From Spirochaetota bacterium (lineage in GTDB: Bacteria; Spirochaetota; Spirochaetia; CADAEX01), in the NCBI GenBank assembly GCA_009786125.1, contig WQTU01000129.1:1-40124 (forward strand): 40,124 nt of DNA, written 5' to 3'. The notes below the pieces were generated by a model, which saw nothing but the letters and a program-made list of their open reading frames with translations, made no database searches and was not told where the DNA came from. Below are positions 26,875 through 35,692 of this stretch, piece after piece (position 1 is the first letter of the stretch; the number at the start of each line of letters is the position of its first letter). The translations under genes and the position numbers were made by a program.

Positions 26875-28059
26875 CTACATAGCGTAGTTATCGAAGTAGC
26901 CCTGCACCAAAACAACAGGCGTGCCCTTATCGCCAGACCCGCTAACAAGGTCGCAGAGACTCCCAATAAGATCAGAAATCTGCCTCGGCGTAGTCCCCTC
27001 AGACTCCATCTTGCCCATAAAGCAGCGCCCCGCCTTTGCACGAATAGCCTGCTCAATAGCCCTGCGCGCCTCGTCCTTGCAGAGATCAGCATAATCATTA
27101 TCCGCAAGATACTTAAGCTTCAACTCACTAGGCGTACCCCTCAATCCGGACGTAAAAGCAGGAGCAACCACAGGGTCCGCAAGTTCCCATATACCCCCAA
27201 CAGGGTCCTTAAACCCGCCGTCGCCATACAAAAGCACTTCCACAGTTTTGCCTGTAAGCTCCCTAAGCGCCAACTGCATCTTCTGCACAAACGCATCACA
27301 ATCACGCGGAAACAACTTCACCTTGCCGTCAGTCGCCTTGTTCGAACCAAGCAGCCCATAGCGCTCATTGTAGCCGCTGCAGCTTACCGGCTTTGTTAAA
27401 ATATCATCAAGCCCAATAACCTTTTTTGCACCCGCAGCCGAGAGTACCCGCTTAGTCCTCGCGCGCGTGTGAATATCAGCAGCAATAACCAGATCTGTAT
27501 ACCTAAGTATGTGCTTGGGATCCATAGAGAGAACAATTTCAATATTTGGAGCAAGAGATTTATAGTAAGCAACATAATCAACACCAGTAAACCGGTGCTT
27601 CACCTCGTTGCCAAAAAGACGCCGAAAATCACTTTCAGATAAACAATCAGAATAAGGATTAAGCTGATTGTCGTCCACATCTTCCCACGTAATAAGCTGA
27701 TTACCAACTTCGTCCGCAGGGTAACTAAGCATAACAGTTACCTTCCCTACACCGCTGGCAATCCCCTTGAGAAGCATGGCAAAACGATTCCTGCTCATAA
27801 TAGGAAAAACAACGCCAACATGACTGTCAGCAGAGAATTTAGACTGCACATCAGCTGCGATTTGGTAAACAGAAGCGTAATTACCTTGAGCGCGCGCCAG
27901 CACAGCCTCGGTAATCCCGATAATATCACCATCATTTATACTGATATTTTCATGGTCAATTGCTTCCTGAACAGTATTGCAAACAATTGCCGCTAGATCA
28001 TCAGATTCGCGAATAATAGGCGTCCGCAGACCGAACACCCTTGTGCCAATAACTCTCAT
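26875..28059 (-). CDS. CofE-like (F420-0:gamma-glutamyl ligase family) protein
   Basis: ENISINDGDIIGITEAVLARAQGNYAS..., GDGGFKDPVGGIWELADPVVAPAFTSGLRG. Confidence 0.75.
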   Translation of the reverse strand: MRVIGTRVFGLRTPIIRESDDLAAIVCNTVQEAIDHENISINDGDIIGITEAVLARAQGNYASVYQIAADVQSKFSADSHVGVVFPIMSRNRFAMLLKGIASGVGKVTVMLSYPADEVGNQLITWEDVDDNQLNPYSDCLSESDFRRLFGNEVKHRFTGVDYVAYYKSLAPNIEIVLSMDPKHILRYTDLVIAADIHTRARTKRVLSAAGAKKVIGLDDILTKPVSCSGYNERYGLLGSNKATDGKVKLFPRDCDAFVQKMQLALRELTGKTVEVLLYGDGGFKDPVGGIWELADPVVAPAFTSGLRGTPSELKLKYLADNDYADLCKDEARRAIEQAIRAKAGRCFMGKMESEGTTPRQISDLIGSLCDLVSGSGDKGTPVVLVQGYFDNYAM

Positions 28060-28164
28060 TCCTCACCCTATCATTTTTACGAAAAAAAGAAAAGTCCAAT
28101 TGAATATATTTTATGATTTTAGTAGTGTATCATTAAGAAAAAAGCAGAAAAAAGGCGAAAAAAA

Positions 28165-28902
28165 ATGAAATATTTAAACTTGTTAGGACTAATTATACTG
28201 ATGATATTTACAGGCTGCGGCGCTGAAACATCCAGAAGAACAGGAGAAAGCTCAGGCTTAATAAAAATGGAAAACTCACCGTTAACGTATGTCTTACCTG
28301 CTCCAAAAATTAAAGGCACAGTAAGTGTAGAAGAAGCATTGCAAAACCGGCGCTCGCACAGGCGGTTTCAAGATAGCGCGCTATCCGCAGCGCAGTTATC
28401 GCAAATTTTATGGGCTGCATACGGGATTACAGCCCCAAGACCGGATCACCCTGGATTGCGCGGCGGGCTGCGCACAACTCCTTCTGCAGGCGCATTGTTC
28501 CCGCTGGAAATTTATGTGGTAATCGGAAATGTTGCAGGAATAGAGCCCGGAGTGTTCAGATATGATTCTGAAAGGCATAAAATTGTGCGGACAATTGCCG
28601 GAGATGTAAGAGCCGAGCTTACTGCTGCTGCATTGGGTCAGAGAATGATAATGGAAGCGCCCATAACTTTGGTTTACACTGCTGTATTTAGCAGAATGAT
28701 AGCCAGATACGGCGAGCGCGGGCGGAAATATACATACATGGAAGTAGGACATTCTGCTCAAAATGTTTACTTGCAGGCAGAAGCTATGGGGTTAGGCACC
28801 TGCGCCATCGGTGCATTCACAGATGCTCAAGTAAGCAGAATACTCCGGCTTCCTGCAGAAGAAGCGCCTTTGTATATGATGCCTGTGGGGTTTATCAGGT
28901 AA
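28165..28902 (+). CDS. SagB/ThcOx-type nitroreductase-family predicted lipoprotein
   Basis: Signal/lipobox LLGLIILMIFTGCG; VSVEEALQNRRSHRRFQDSALSAAQLSQILWAAYGIT, TTPSAGALFPLEIYVV, EVGHSAQNVYLQAEAMGLGTCAIGAF. Confidence 0.9.
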   Translation: MKYLNLLGLIILMIFTGCGAETSRRTGESSGLIKMENSPLTYVLPAPKIKGTVSVEEALQNRRSHRRFQDSALSAAQLSQILWAAYGITAPRPDHPGLRGGLRTTPSAGALFPLEIYVVIGNVAGIEPGVFRYDSERHKIVRTIAGDVRAELTAAALGQRMIMEAPITLVYTAVFSRMIARYGERGRKYTYMEVGHSAQNVYLQAEAMGLGTCAIGAFTDAQVSRILRLPAEEAPLYMMPVGFIR

Positions 28903-28928
28903 TTCTTTTGGGGGAGCGCACGTATTAG

Positions 28929-29762
28929 TTAACTCGTAACAGTCCCGATATAAACGCAGCCTTTGCGCGCAGGCGCATTCGCATCCTTTAGAAAGCGAAA
29001 GTCTTTGCTCTCTGCAGCAATGTGGCAAAGCGCTATCCCCATGTCAATGCGGCTTAGCTTGCTCATAATCGCTCTTAGCAGAACGCCCGGCTTTTTGCAA
29101 AAGCAATGAATCTTCGCTCCGGATGCTCCCCCAGCTTCGGCAATAAAATACCAGTTCTGCGCATTCACCCCGCTTGGTGCAAGCCGGACAGCTTCAAGCC
29201 GTGCATCTGCGCAGCCTTCGCTGATATCACCCAATGCCTTGCGCTTGAATTCCCCAAGCTCGCGATGCAGCGCCCCTGCGGGTTTCCCAAAAGCCATGCA
29301 GATTACAAAAGAGAGCTCGCCTTTTTTTCTCCGTGCCTCTTCCCCCGCTGGTTTTGACGCTCCCAGCCAGCAAGACCCAAGCCCAGAGCCGGAGAAAAAG
29401 AGATCCATCTGCTGCCCGATAAAGCCAATATTTTCCAAAAAACCTTCTGTCTCTTCGCTGTAGAACAACAGATAATGCGGCGCTTTTATGTTAAAAAACC
29501 CCTTGGTTTTTTCTGCAATTTCAATCGAGTAACGAATATTCGGATACAGAGGCACAAGCGCCGCAATTTGCGCCGCAACTTTTTCAAGTGTCTCCGCATC
29601 CAGCTTTGCAGGATTAAATTTTCTTATTGACTTTCGTTTTCGAATAATTTCATTCATACGAAAAGGAAAGCGCATCTGTATCGATGATGTCATAACAGGC
29701 TCCCGGATGTTTTGGGTGTTTTTCTGGTATAAAAAAAGGAAAAACAGGCTAAAAATACCCAT
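28929..29762 (-). CDS. Nitroreductase-family protein (start uncertain; possible ATG near 29693)
   Basis: NEIIRKRKSIRKFNPAKLDAETLEKV, IGQQMDLFFSGSGLGSCWLG, LEAVRLAPSGVNAQNWYFI. Confidence 0.85.
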   Translation of the reverse strand: MGIFSLFFLFLYQKNTQNIREPVMTSSIQMRFPFRMNEIIRKRKSIRKFNPAKLDAETLEKVAAQIAALVPLYPNIRYSIEIAEKTKGFFNIKAPHYLLFYSEETEGFLENIGFIGQQMDLFFSGSGLGSCWLGASKPAGEEARRKKGELSFVICMAFGKPAGALHRELGEFKRKALGDISEGCADARLEAVRLAPSGVNAQNWYFIAEAGGASGAKIHCFCKKPGVLLRAIMSKLSRIDMGIALCHIAAESKDFRFLKDANAPARKGCVYIGTVTS

Positions 29763-29821
29763 TTTCCCTTTTTTGTTGACCGTGGCTTTGGCCAGACCCT
29801 GGAACTGGAAGCTAAAGCGAT

Positions 29822-29848
29822 GCTTTCTCAGATTACGCCTGAGAAAGC
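29822..29848. terminator. Hairpin 3' of the beta-helix lipoprotein gene
   Basis: gctttctcag / ctgagaaagc perfect 10-bp arms, 7-nt loop; no clear T tract. Confidence 0.45.
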
Positions 29849-29863
29849 GTTCGCATTAGTCGT

Positions 29864-30882
29864 TTAGAAAATATTTCCGTTACCGGACGAACGTATTTGA
29901 TGATAGGCGATGTTGCCGGGTGCTGAATTGCCTATTATACCTGCTGCATCGTTAATGGTAATGGTATGCCCTGTGCCGCCCTGAGGAGCATTGCTATCCA
30001 TAAACACCCCGCCACCGCCGTTTGTATCTCTGTAGCAGTGTTATTATTTATTGATGCAGTGTCATATAAACTAAGCCTGCTGTGAGAAGCTGTAAGCGCT
30101 ACCCCGCCGCCATTGTTAGCGGTGTTATCATGTATTGCTGAAGAGTCCCTCATGATAATCGCTGCGCCACTGTGCGCATTCACCCCACCGCCGCGGCCGT
30201 TAGCACTGTTAGCATCTATACTTGCATCATCATACATTTTTAAGGTGGCGCCAGCTGCACGTAAGAACACCCCACCTCCATCGTCATTATGAAAATTATT
30301 ATGTATTTTTGTATTGTCCCTCATTATTAAAGAGGAATTAGTTTCCACAACCACTCCCCTGTATAACCCACCGGTAATTTCTGAACTCCCGGTCATCTCC
30401 AGCGCACCGCCGCCGGCAGTTACAGTAACCAGCGCATTAGTGCGGCTTGGTGAAAAACTTTCCTGCAAAATAATATCGTGCAAAATCAATCTATTGCCGG
30501 AGCGCACAACAATGGTAGACAATGTGCAGCCAGTATGTCCAGATATTATGGGGTTGATATTATCTGCTGGTCGTATGGTTATAGTAACAGGCCGAGTGAA
30601 ATTCAAGTCTAATTGACCGCCAAGTATTTCATTGTTGTAATTTGCCCTAAATGTAAAACCTTCATAAAAGTAAGTTTCCAGCATATAATGCTCGCGCACC
30701 CAGTTTATCTGGTCGTAAAGCGTAGTTCCCGGACCGAGAGTCACTACATCCGGACTACCCGGCTTGACAGTGGTTATGGGTGGATTGTTTTCTGTGCCTC
30801 CGCTGTTATTGCAAGCCAGAAAAAAAGCGACCAACACCACTATCGAGAAAATCAGTCCCAAAGTTCTGATTTTTTTCATCAT
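29864..30882 (-). pseudogene. Right-handed beta-helix repeat lipoprotein, frameshifted near its 3' end
   Basis: Lipobox VAFFLAC; ITGGLYRGVVVETNSSLIMRDNTKIHNNFHNDDGGGVFLRAAGATLKMYDDASIDANSANGRGGGVNAH repeats. After NNNTATE the pattern resumes in another frame as RDTNGGGGVFMDSNAPQGGTGHTITINDAAGIIGNSAPGNIAYHQIRSSGNGNIF*. Confidence 0.82.
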
Positions 30883-31105
30883 TTATTTGTCCTCCAAAAA
30901 ATTTAATGGTAAAATACTTATTAATAGCGATTTAAGCGGATTATGTCAATAACTTTTTTCTTTTTTTGTAATCAAACACAACTTTTTTGAGGTAATATAA
31001 AGAGAATCAAAACTAATATACTAATAATGCATTGTAGCCCCGAACAAGTTCGGGATGCTACGCAATTTATTCTCGATTGAATAAATCAGCGGTTTCCTAA
31101 AGCAG

Positions 31106-31906
31106 TTATAGCGGCAGCGCAAGAACTCGCAGTTCATTCAGAGGCTTACTGATTTCATATTTGCTGGCATAAATTTCTGTTTCGATTGCGATAAAAGAAT
31201 CTTTGCCTTTTAAATAGTCCCTGAAAATTTGATGGGCGCTTTCAATCTGACTTATTTTGCTTTGCATACAAAAATATGTGCCACCAGGAGTAACCTTAAC
31301 ATTCGCTGCCGCAGCTTTAAGTTTAGGGTTCAGCAATTCCAAAAAAATATAACACATGGGTTTTCCATCTGCATATTCGTATAAAAACCCATAGTCCGGG
31401 GAGCTGTAATAGTCATCTTCGTCATGCAGCAAATCTAAAAAGAGCTCCGATGCTTGGTACTTTTCCATAGCTTTGAACGACTCGCCGCACGGTCTAACAT
31501 AAAAGTATTTCTCAGGGATTTCGCATGGATATATCTCCCCAACTTTGTATTTTTCCGCCAAAGCAATTTTTTCTTCTATTTCGTTAGTCAGCTTTAATAT
31601 CTTTTGAAATCTTTGCAATTTCTGCTCAACTATTTTTTTCCCGTGGAACAGAAACTTCCGCAAGTCAAAGGCGTCATTTGCATCAAAAAATTCAGTCAGC
31701 TTTTTTAGCGGAATATCCAACTCAATGCAGGATCTTATAACCTCAACAAGATAAATCTGAGCAAAAGAATAGTATCTGTAACCCGAATCAGGATCGATAA
31801 ATGCAGGCTTTAATACTTTTATTCGCTCATAATATCGCAGGGACTTGATGCTTACACCGGTAGATTTTGAAATCTCTCCGATTGAGAGTAATTGATTTTT
31901 TCTCAT
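31106..31906 (-). CDS. MerR-family transcriptional regulator with GyrI-like effector-binding region
   Basis: LSIGEISKSTGVSIKSLRYYERIKVLKPAFIDPDSGYRYYSFAQIYLVEVI. Confidence 0.92.
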   Translation of the reverse strand: MRKNQLLSIGEISKSTGVSIKSLRYYERIKVLKPAFIDPDSGYRYYSFAQIYLVEVIRSCIELDIPLKKLTEFFDANDAFDLRKFLFHGKKIVEQKLQRFQKILKLTNEIEEKIALAEKYKVGEIYPCEIPEKYFYVRPCGESFKAMEKYQASELFLDLLHDEDDYYSSPDYGFLYEYADGKPMCYIFLELLNPKLKAAAANVKVTPGGTYFCMQSKISQIESAHQIFRDYLKGKDSFIAIETEIYASKYEISKPLNELRVLALPL

Positions 31907-31999
31907 TTTTTAAAACTTCTTCTTGACTCTCCCATTATGGCATACTTTAGAATTATTGTATAGAGGGTTTGTTGCTATCATAGGCAGTATCACCTCTAG

Positions 32000-32072
32000 G
32001 GAACCGCTGATTAGAGTCAAATAAGAACCTACTATTAAATTTTAAAATTATAGGTTCTTAATCAGTGCTTCC
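32000..32072. repeat. MITE-like palindromic element, copy 2
   Basis: ggaaccgctgatta-gagtcaaataagaacctactattaaattttaaaattataggttct-taatcagtgcttcc; lies between the MerR gene and the ABC operon. Confidence 0.85.
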
Positions 32073-32101
32073 TTAGCGTCGTTTTTTCGCAGCCCGGAGG
32101 C

Positions 32102-33853
32102 ATGAGTTTGTCAAAAGTTTTTGAGTACCTAAAGCCTTATACTCTTTTTATTTTATGTGCTGTTGTACTTCTTGCCGCTGAAGCGTGGCTTGCATTGGAA
32201 CTGCCAAGATACATGGCGGACATCATTGACGAAGGCGTATTGCCAGGCCATTTATCGGTTATTTGGCGCAATGGCGGAATTATGCTTGGCATAACAGTCC
32301 TTAGTATGTTACTTGCCATAATTACAGGCTTTTTTACTGCAAGAACCGCAACAGGGGTAGCAAATGATTTGCGTGAAGCAGTGTTTAACAAAGTTCTCCG
32401 CTTTTCAAATGCCGAAATAAACCGTTTTTCTACCGCGTCATTAATCACCAGGACTACAAACGATGTTATGCAAATACAAAATACTCTGATGATGGCGATA
32501 CGGCAGTTTATTTACGCGCCGATTTTGGCTTTCGGAGGTATTGTAAGAGCGCTTGAACGAAGCACATCTTTGGCATGGGTGGTTATTCTTTCAACCGCTG
32601 TTATGCTTGTTCTTTGTGCGATTTTGTTTTTTATCGCTTTGCCTAAATTTAAAATATGGCAGAATTTAATAGACCGGATAAATCTGGTTACACGCGAAAA
32701 CCTCAGCGGCATTTTAGTCGTGCGCGCTTTTTCCACACAGAAGTTTGAAAAAAAACGGTTTAGCCAGGCAAATAAAACATTGGCAGAGACCGAACGGTTT
32801 ATAAACATATCTTTTTCGTTTATGGCGCCAATTATCTCACTTGTTATGAATCTTTCAACTGCATTGATTGTCTGGGTGGGGGCGCACGAAGCTTCCGCAT
32901 TCCGCGTTGACGTAGGGGATTTATTTGCATTTTTACAGTACGCCATGCTGATCATTTGGTCGTTTTTAATGATTTCCATAACGTTTATCATGGTGCCCCG
33001 TGCCGTAGTCAGCGCCAATCGTATACAGGAAGTATTGGAAACCGAAGGCACAATTAAAATTAAAAAAAATCCAGTCCCGCTCCCAAAAGATTTTAAGGGT
33101 ACAGTCGAGTTTCGAAATGTAAGTTTCCGCTATCCTGATACTTGCGCAGATGATGATAATGTGCTTACAGACATCAGCTTTACTGCCAAACCCGGACAGA
33201 CAACCGCGATAATAGGCGCAACCGGCACAGGAAAAACAACAATCTTAAAACTCATATTGCGCTTTTTTGATGTAACAGGCGGAGGAGTTTATGTTGACGG
33301 CATTGATATACGAGACCTTAACAAAGAGGAGCTTCACGATAAAATAGGTTATGTTGCCCAAAAAGCCTTTTTGTTTAAAGGCAGCATCCGCTCCAACTTG
33401 CTTTACGCCGACAAAAATGCAACGGAAGAAAGAATCAAAGACGCGGTTGACACAGCGCAGGCAGCGGCATTTATCGCAGAAAAACATGGCGGATATGAAT
33501 TCGAAGTTGCACAGGGCGGCTCTAATTTTTCGGGCGGGCAAAAACAGCGTTTAAGCATAGCGCGCGCATTGGTAAAAAACGCGCAGGTTTATATTTTTGA
33601 TGACAGTTTCTCGGCATTGGACTTAAAAACAGATGCACTTCTGCGCGCTGCTCTAAAAAAGAAAATGACCGACCGCACAATAATCGTTGTCGCTCAAAGA
33701 ATATCTACGATTATGAATGCAGACCAGATAGTGGTTTTGGATAACGGAAAAATAACAGGGCTTGGCAAGCACGAAGAATTGATGCAAATATGCGAAGTTT
33801 ACCGGGAGATTGCAGCTTCACAGCTATCGGCAGAGGAGTTGAGCGATGGCTGA
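32102..33853 (+). CDS. ABC exporter half-transporter (TMD-NBD), first subunit
   Basis: GATGTGKTTI Walker A, FSGGQKQRLSIARAL signature, VYIFDDSFSALD Walker B. Confidence 0.96.
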   Translation: MSLSKVFEYLKPYTLFILCAVVLLAAEAWLALELPRYMADIIDEGVLPGHLSVIWRNGGIMLGITVLSMLLAIITGFFTARTATGVANDLREAVFNKVLRFSNAEINRFSTASLITRTTNDVMQIQNTLMMAIRQFIYAPILAFGGIVRALERSTSLAWVVILSTAVMLVLCAILFFIALPKFKIWQNLIDRINLVTRENLSGILVVRAFSTQKFEKKRFSQANKTLAETERFINISFSFMAPIISLVMNLSTALIVWVGAHEASAFRVDVGDLFAFLQYAMLIIWSFLMISITFIMVPRAVVSANRIQEVLETEGTIKIKKNPVPLPKDFKGTVEFRNVSFRYPDTCADDDNVLTDISFTAKPGQTTAIIGATGTGKTTILKLILRFFDVTGGGVYVDGIDIRDLNKEELHDKIGYVAQKAFLFKGSIRSNLLYADKNATEERIKDAVDTAQAAAFIAEKHGGYEFEVAQGGSNFSGGQKQRLSIARALVKNAQVYIFDDSFSALDLKTDALLRAALKKKMTDRTIIVVAQRISTIMNADQIVVLDNGKITGLGKHEELMQICEVYREIAASQLSAEELSDG

Positions 33854-35669
33854 TTTTTTTGAAAGCGAAAACCTTGCCTCAAAAGCAAAAGACCCTGTAA
33901 AAACCATAAAAAAACTCATAGTGTACTTTTCGCCGTATAAGACAGAGTTTATTGCAGTTTTTGTTTTTGCTGTAACCTCTACAGCCTTTGCTGTTATAGG
34001 CCCCAGAATTATGGGACGGGTAACGACTTTACTTGTAGACGGGTTACTCGCACATTGGTTCGGGACAGGTTTGCTCACAGATTTTCGTCAAATGGGCTTT
34101 TATGTAGGGGTACTGATTACACTTTATATTATCTCTGCCATTGCCGGTTTTTTTCAAGAATTTATAATGGCGCGCCTTTCTGTAAAGGTAACTTATGGGC
34201 TTAGGGAAAAAATTGCAGAAAAAATGCACAAACTGCCCATAAACTACTTCGACACCCGTTCGCAGGGCGAGATAATGTCCCGCATGACAAATGATGTGGA
34301 TATGATTAGCGCAACATTGAGCAGAAACCTGACCGAATTGATTACATCATCAACTACTGTTATCGGCACTTTGATTATGATGCTTTCAATCAGCTGGTCA
34401 ATGACACTTGCGGTATTGGCTGTTATTCCGCTTTCAATGTTGATAATGGCGGCAGTCTACAAAAAATCTCTTGTGTTTTTCAGCGCCCAGCAGGAAGCTC
34501 TGGGGCAGGTTAGCGGAATAGTAGAAGAAACATACAGCGCACACGATGTTGTCCGCGCGTATAACAATGAATTTGACTCAGCAGCAAAGTTCAAAAAGGC
34601 CAATAAAAAAGTCCGCTCTGCTGCGTGGAGATCGCAGTTTTTGGCAAATCTTATTGAGCCGATTTTTAACTTTGTTGCCAACTTGGGTTATGTACTGGTT
34701 GCTGTCATGGGCGGCTGGCTGGTTATACAAAGAGCAATAACAATAGGCGATATTCAGGCATTTGTCCAGTACATTTCTAATTTTACATATCCCCTTGGTC
34801 AGATTGGCGCTTCCGGAAATATGCTGCAAGGGACAATTGCAGCCTCCGAACGAGTGTTTGAATTCCTGGAAGAAGAGGAGGAAACGCCGGACAACCCAGG
34901 CTCTGTTGGCAAAGAACGCTACGAAGGTAACGTTAGTTTTCAGCATGTTCGATTCGGCTACCGTCCGGACAAAATTATATTAAACGACTTTTCTGCGGAA
35001 ATTGCTGCCGGGCAGACCGTTGCCATCGTAGGACCAACCGGAGCGGGAAAAACTACGGTGGTAAAACTGCTTATGCGCTTTTATGAATTGAATGCCGGCA
35101 AAATCCTTGTCGACGGGATTGATTCAAAGGATTTCACAAGAGGCAGCTTAAGGGAAATATTTGGCATGGTTCTGCAAGACACATGGCTTTACAACGCTTC
35201 TATTATGGAAAATATTCGCTACGGCTCCCCAAATGCTACAGACGAAGAAGTTATTGCTGCCGCAAAAATCGCGCATTGCCACGACTTTATTCGTACGCTG
35301 CCCGGCGGCTATAACATGATTCTAAGCGAAGAAGCTGCCAATATTTCTCAGGGACAAAAACAGCTTTTTACAATTGCGCGCGTGGTTCTTAGAAATCCGG
35401 CCATACTGATATTAGACGAAGCAACCAGCTCTATTGACACCAGAACAGAGATTTTGGTTCAAAAAGCAATGAAAAATATCATGCAGGGACGCACAAGTTT
35501 TGTAATCGCCCACAGACTCTCAACCATAAGAGATGCTGACCTGATTTTCGTTATGAAAGATGGCGACATCATAGAACAAGGCAGCCACAAGCAGTTACTG
35601 GAAACCAAAGGCTTCTATGCAGAGCTGTATAATTCACAGTTTACAGAGGGCAATGTTACAGATGAGTAA
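33846..35669 (+). CDS. ABC exporter half-transporter (TMD-NBD), second subunit
   Basis: GPTGAGKTTVVKLLMRF Walker A, ISQGQKQLFTIARVVL signature, AILILDEATSSID Walker B. Confidence 0.96.
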   Translation: MADFFESENLASKAKDPVKTIKKLIVYFSPYKTEFIAVFVFAVTSTAFAVIGPRIMGRVTTLLVDGLLAHWFGTGLLTDFRQMGFYVGVLITLYIISAIAGFFQEFIMARLSVKVTYGLREKIAEKMHKLPINYFDTRSQGEIMSRMTNDVDMISATLSRNLTELITSSTTVIGTLIMMLSISWSMTLAVLAVIPLSMLIMAAVYKKSLVFFSAQQEALGQVSGIVEETYSAHDVVRAYNNEFDSAAKFKKANKKVRSAAWRSQFLANLIEPIFNFVANLGYVLVAVMGGWLVIQRAITIGDIQAFVQYISNFTYPLGQIGASGNMLQGTIAASERVFEFLEEEEETPDNPGSVGKERYEGNVSFQHVRFGYRPDKIILNDFSAEIAAGQTVAIVGPTGAGKTTVVKLLMRFYELNAGKILVDGIDSKDFTRGSLREIFGMVLQDTWLYNASIMENIRYGSPNATDEEVIAAAKIAHCHDFIRTLPGGYNMILSEEAANISQGQKQLFTIARVVLRNPAILILDEATSSIDTRTEILVQKAMKNIMQGRTSFVIAHRLSTIRDADLIFVMKDGDIIEQGSHKQLLETKGFYAELYNSQFTEGNVTDE

Positions 35670-35692
35670 ATTTTTAGGAAAGAGGCAAAAAT

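Noticed and set aside
32512-33051. 179-aa ORF antisense to the first ABC subunit
   Set aside because: Shadow ORF; the plus strand carries clear ABC transporter motifs.
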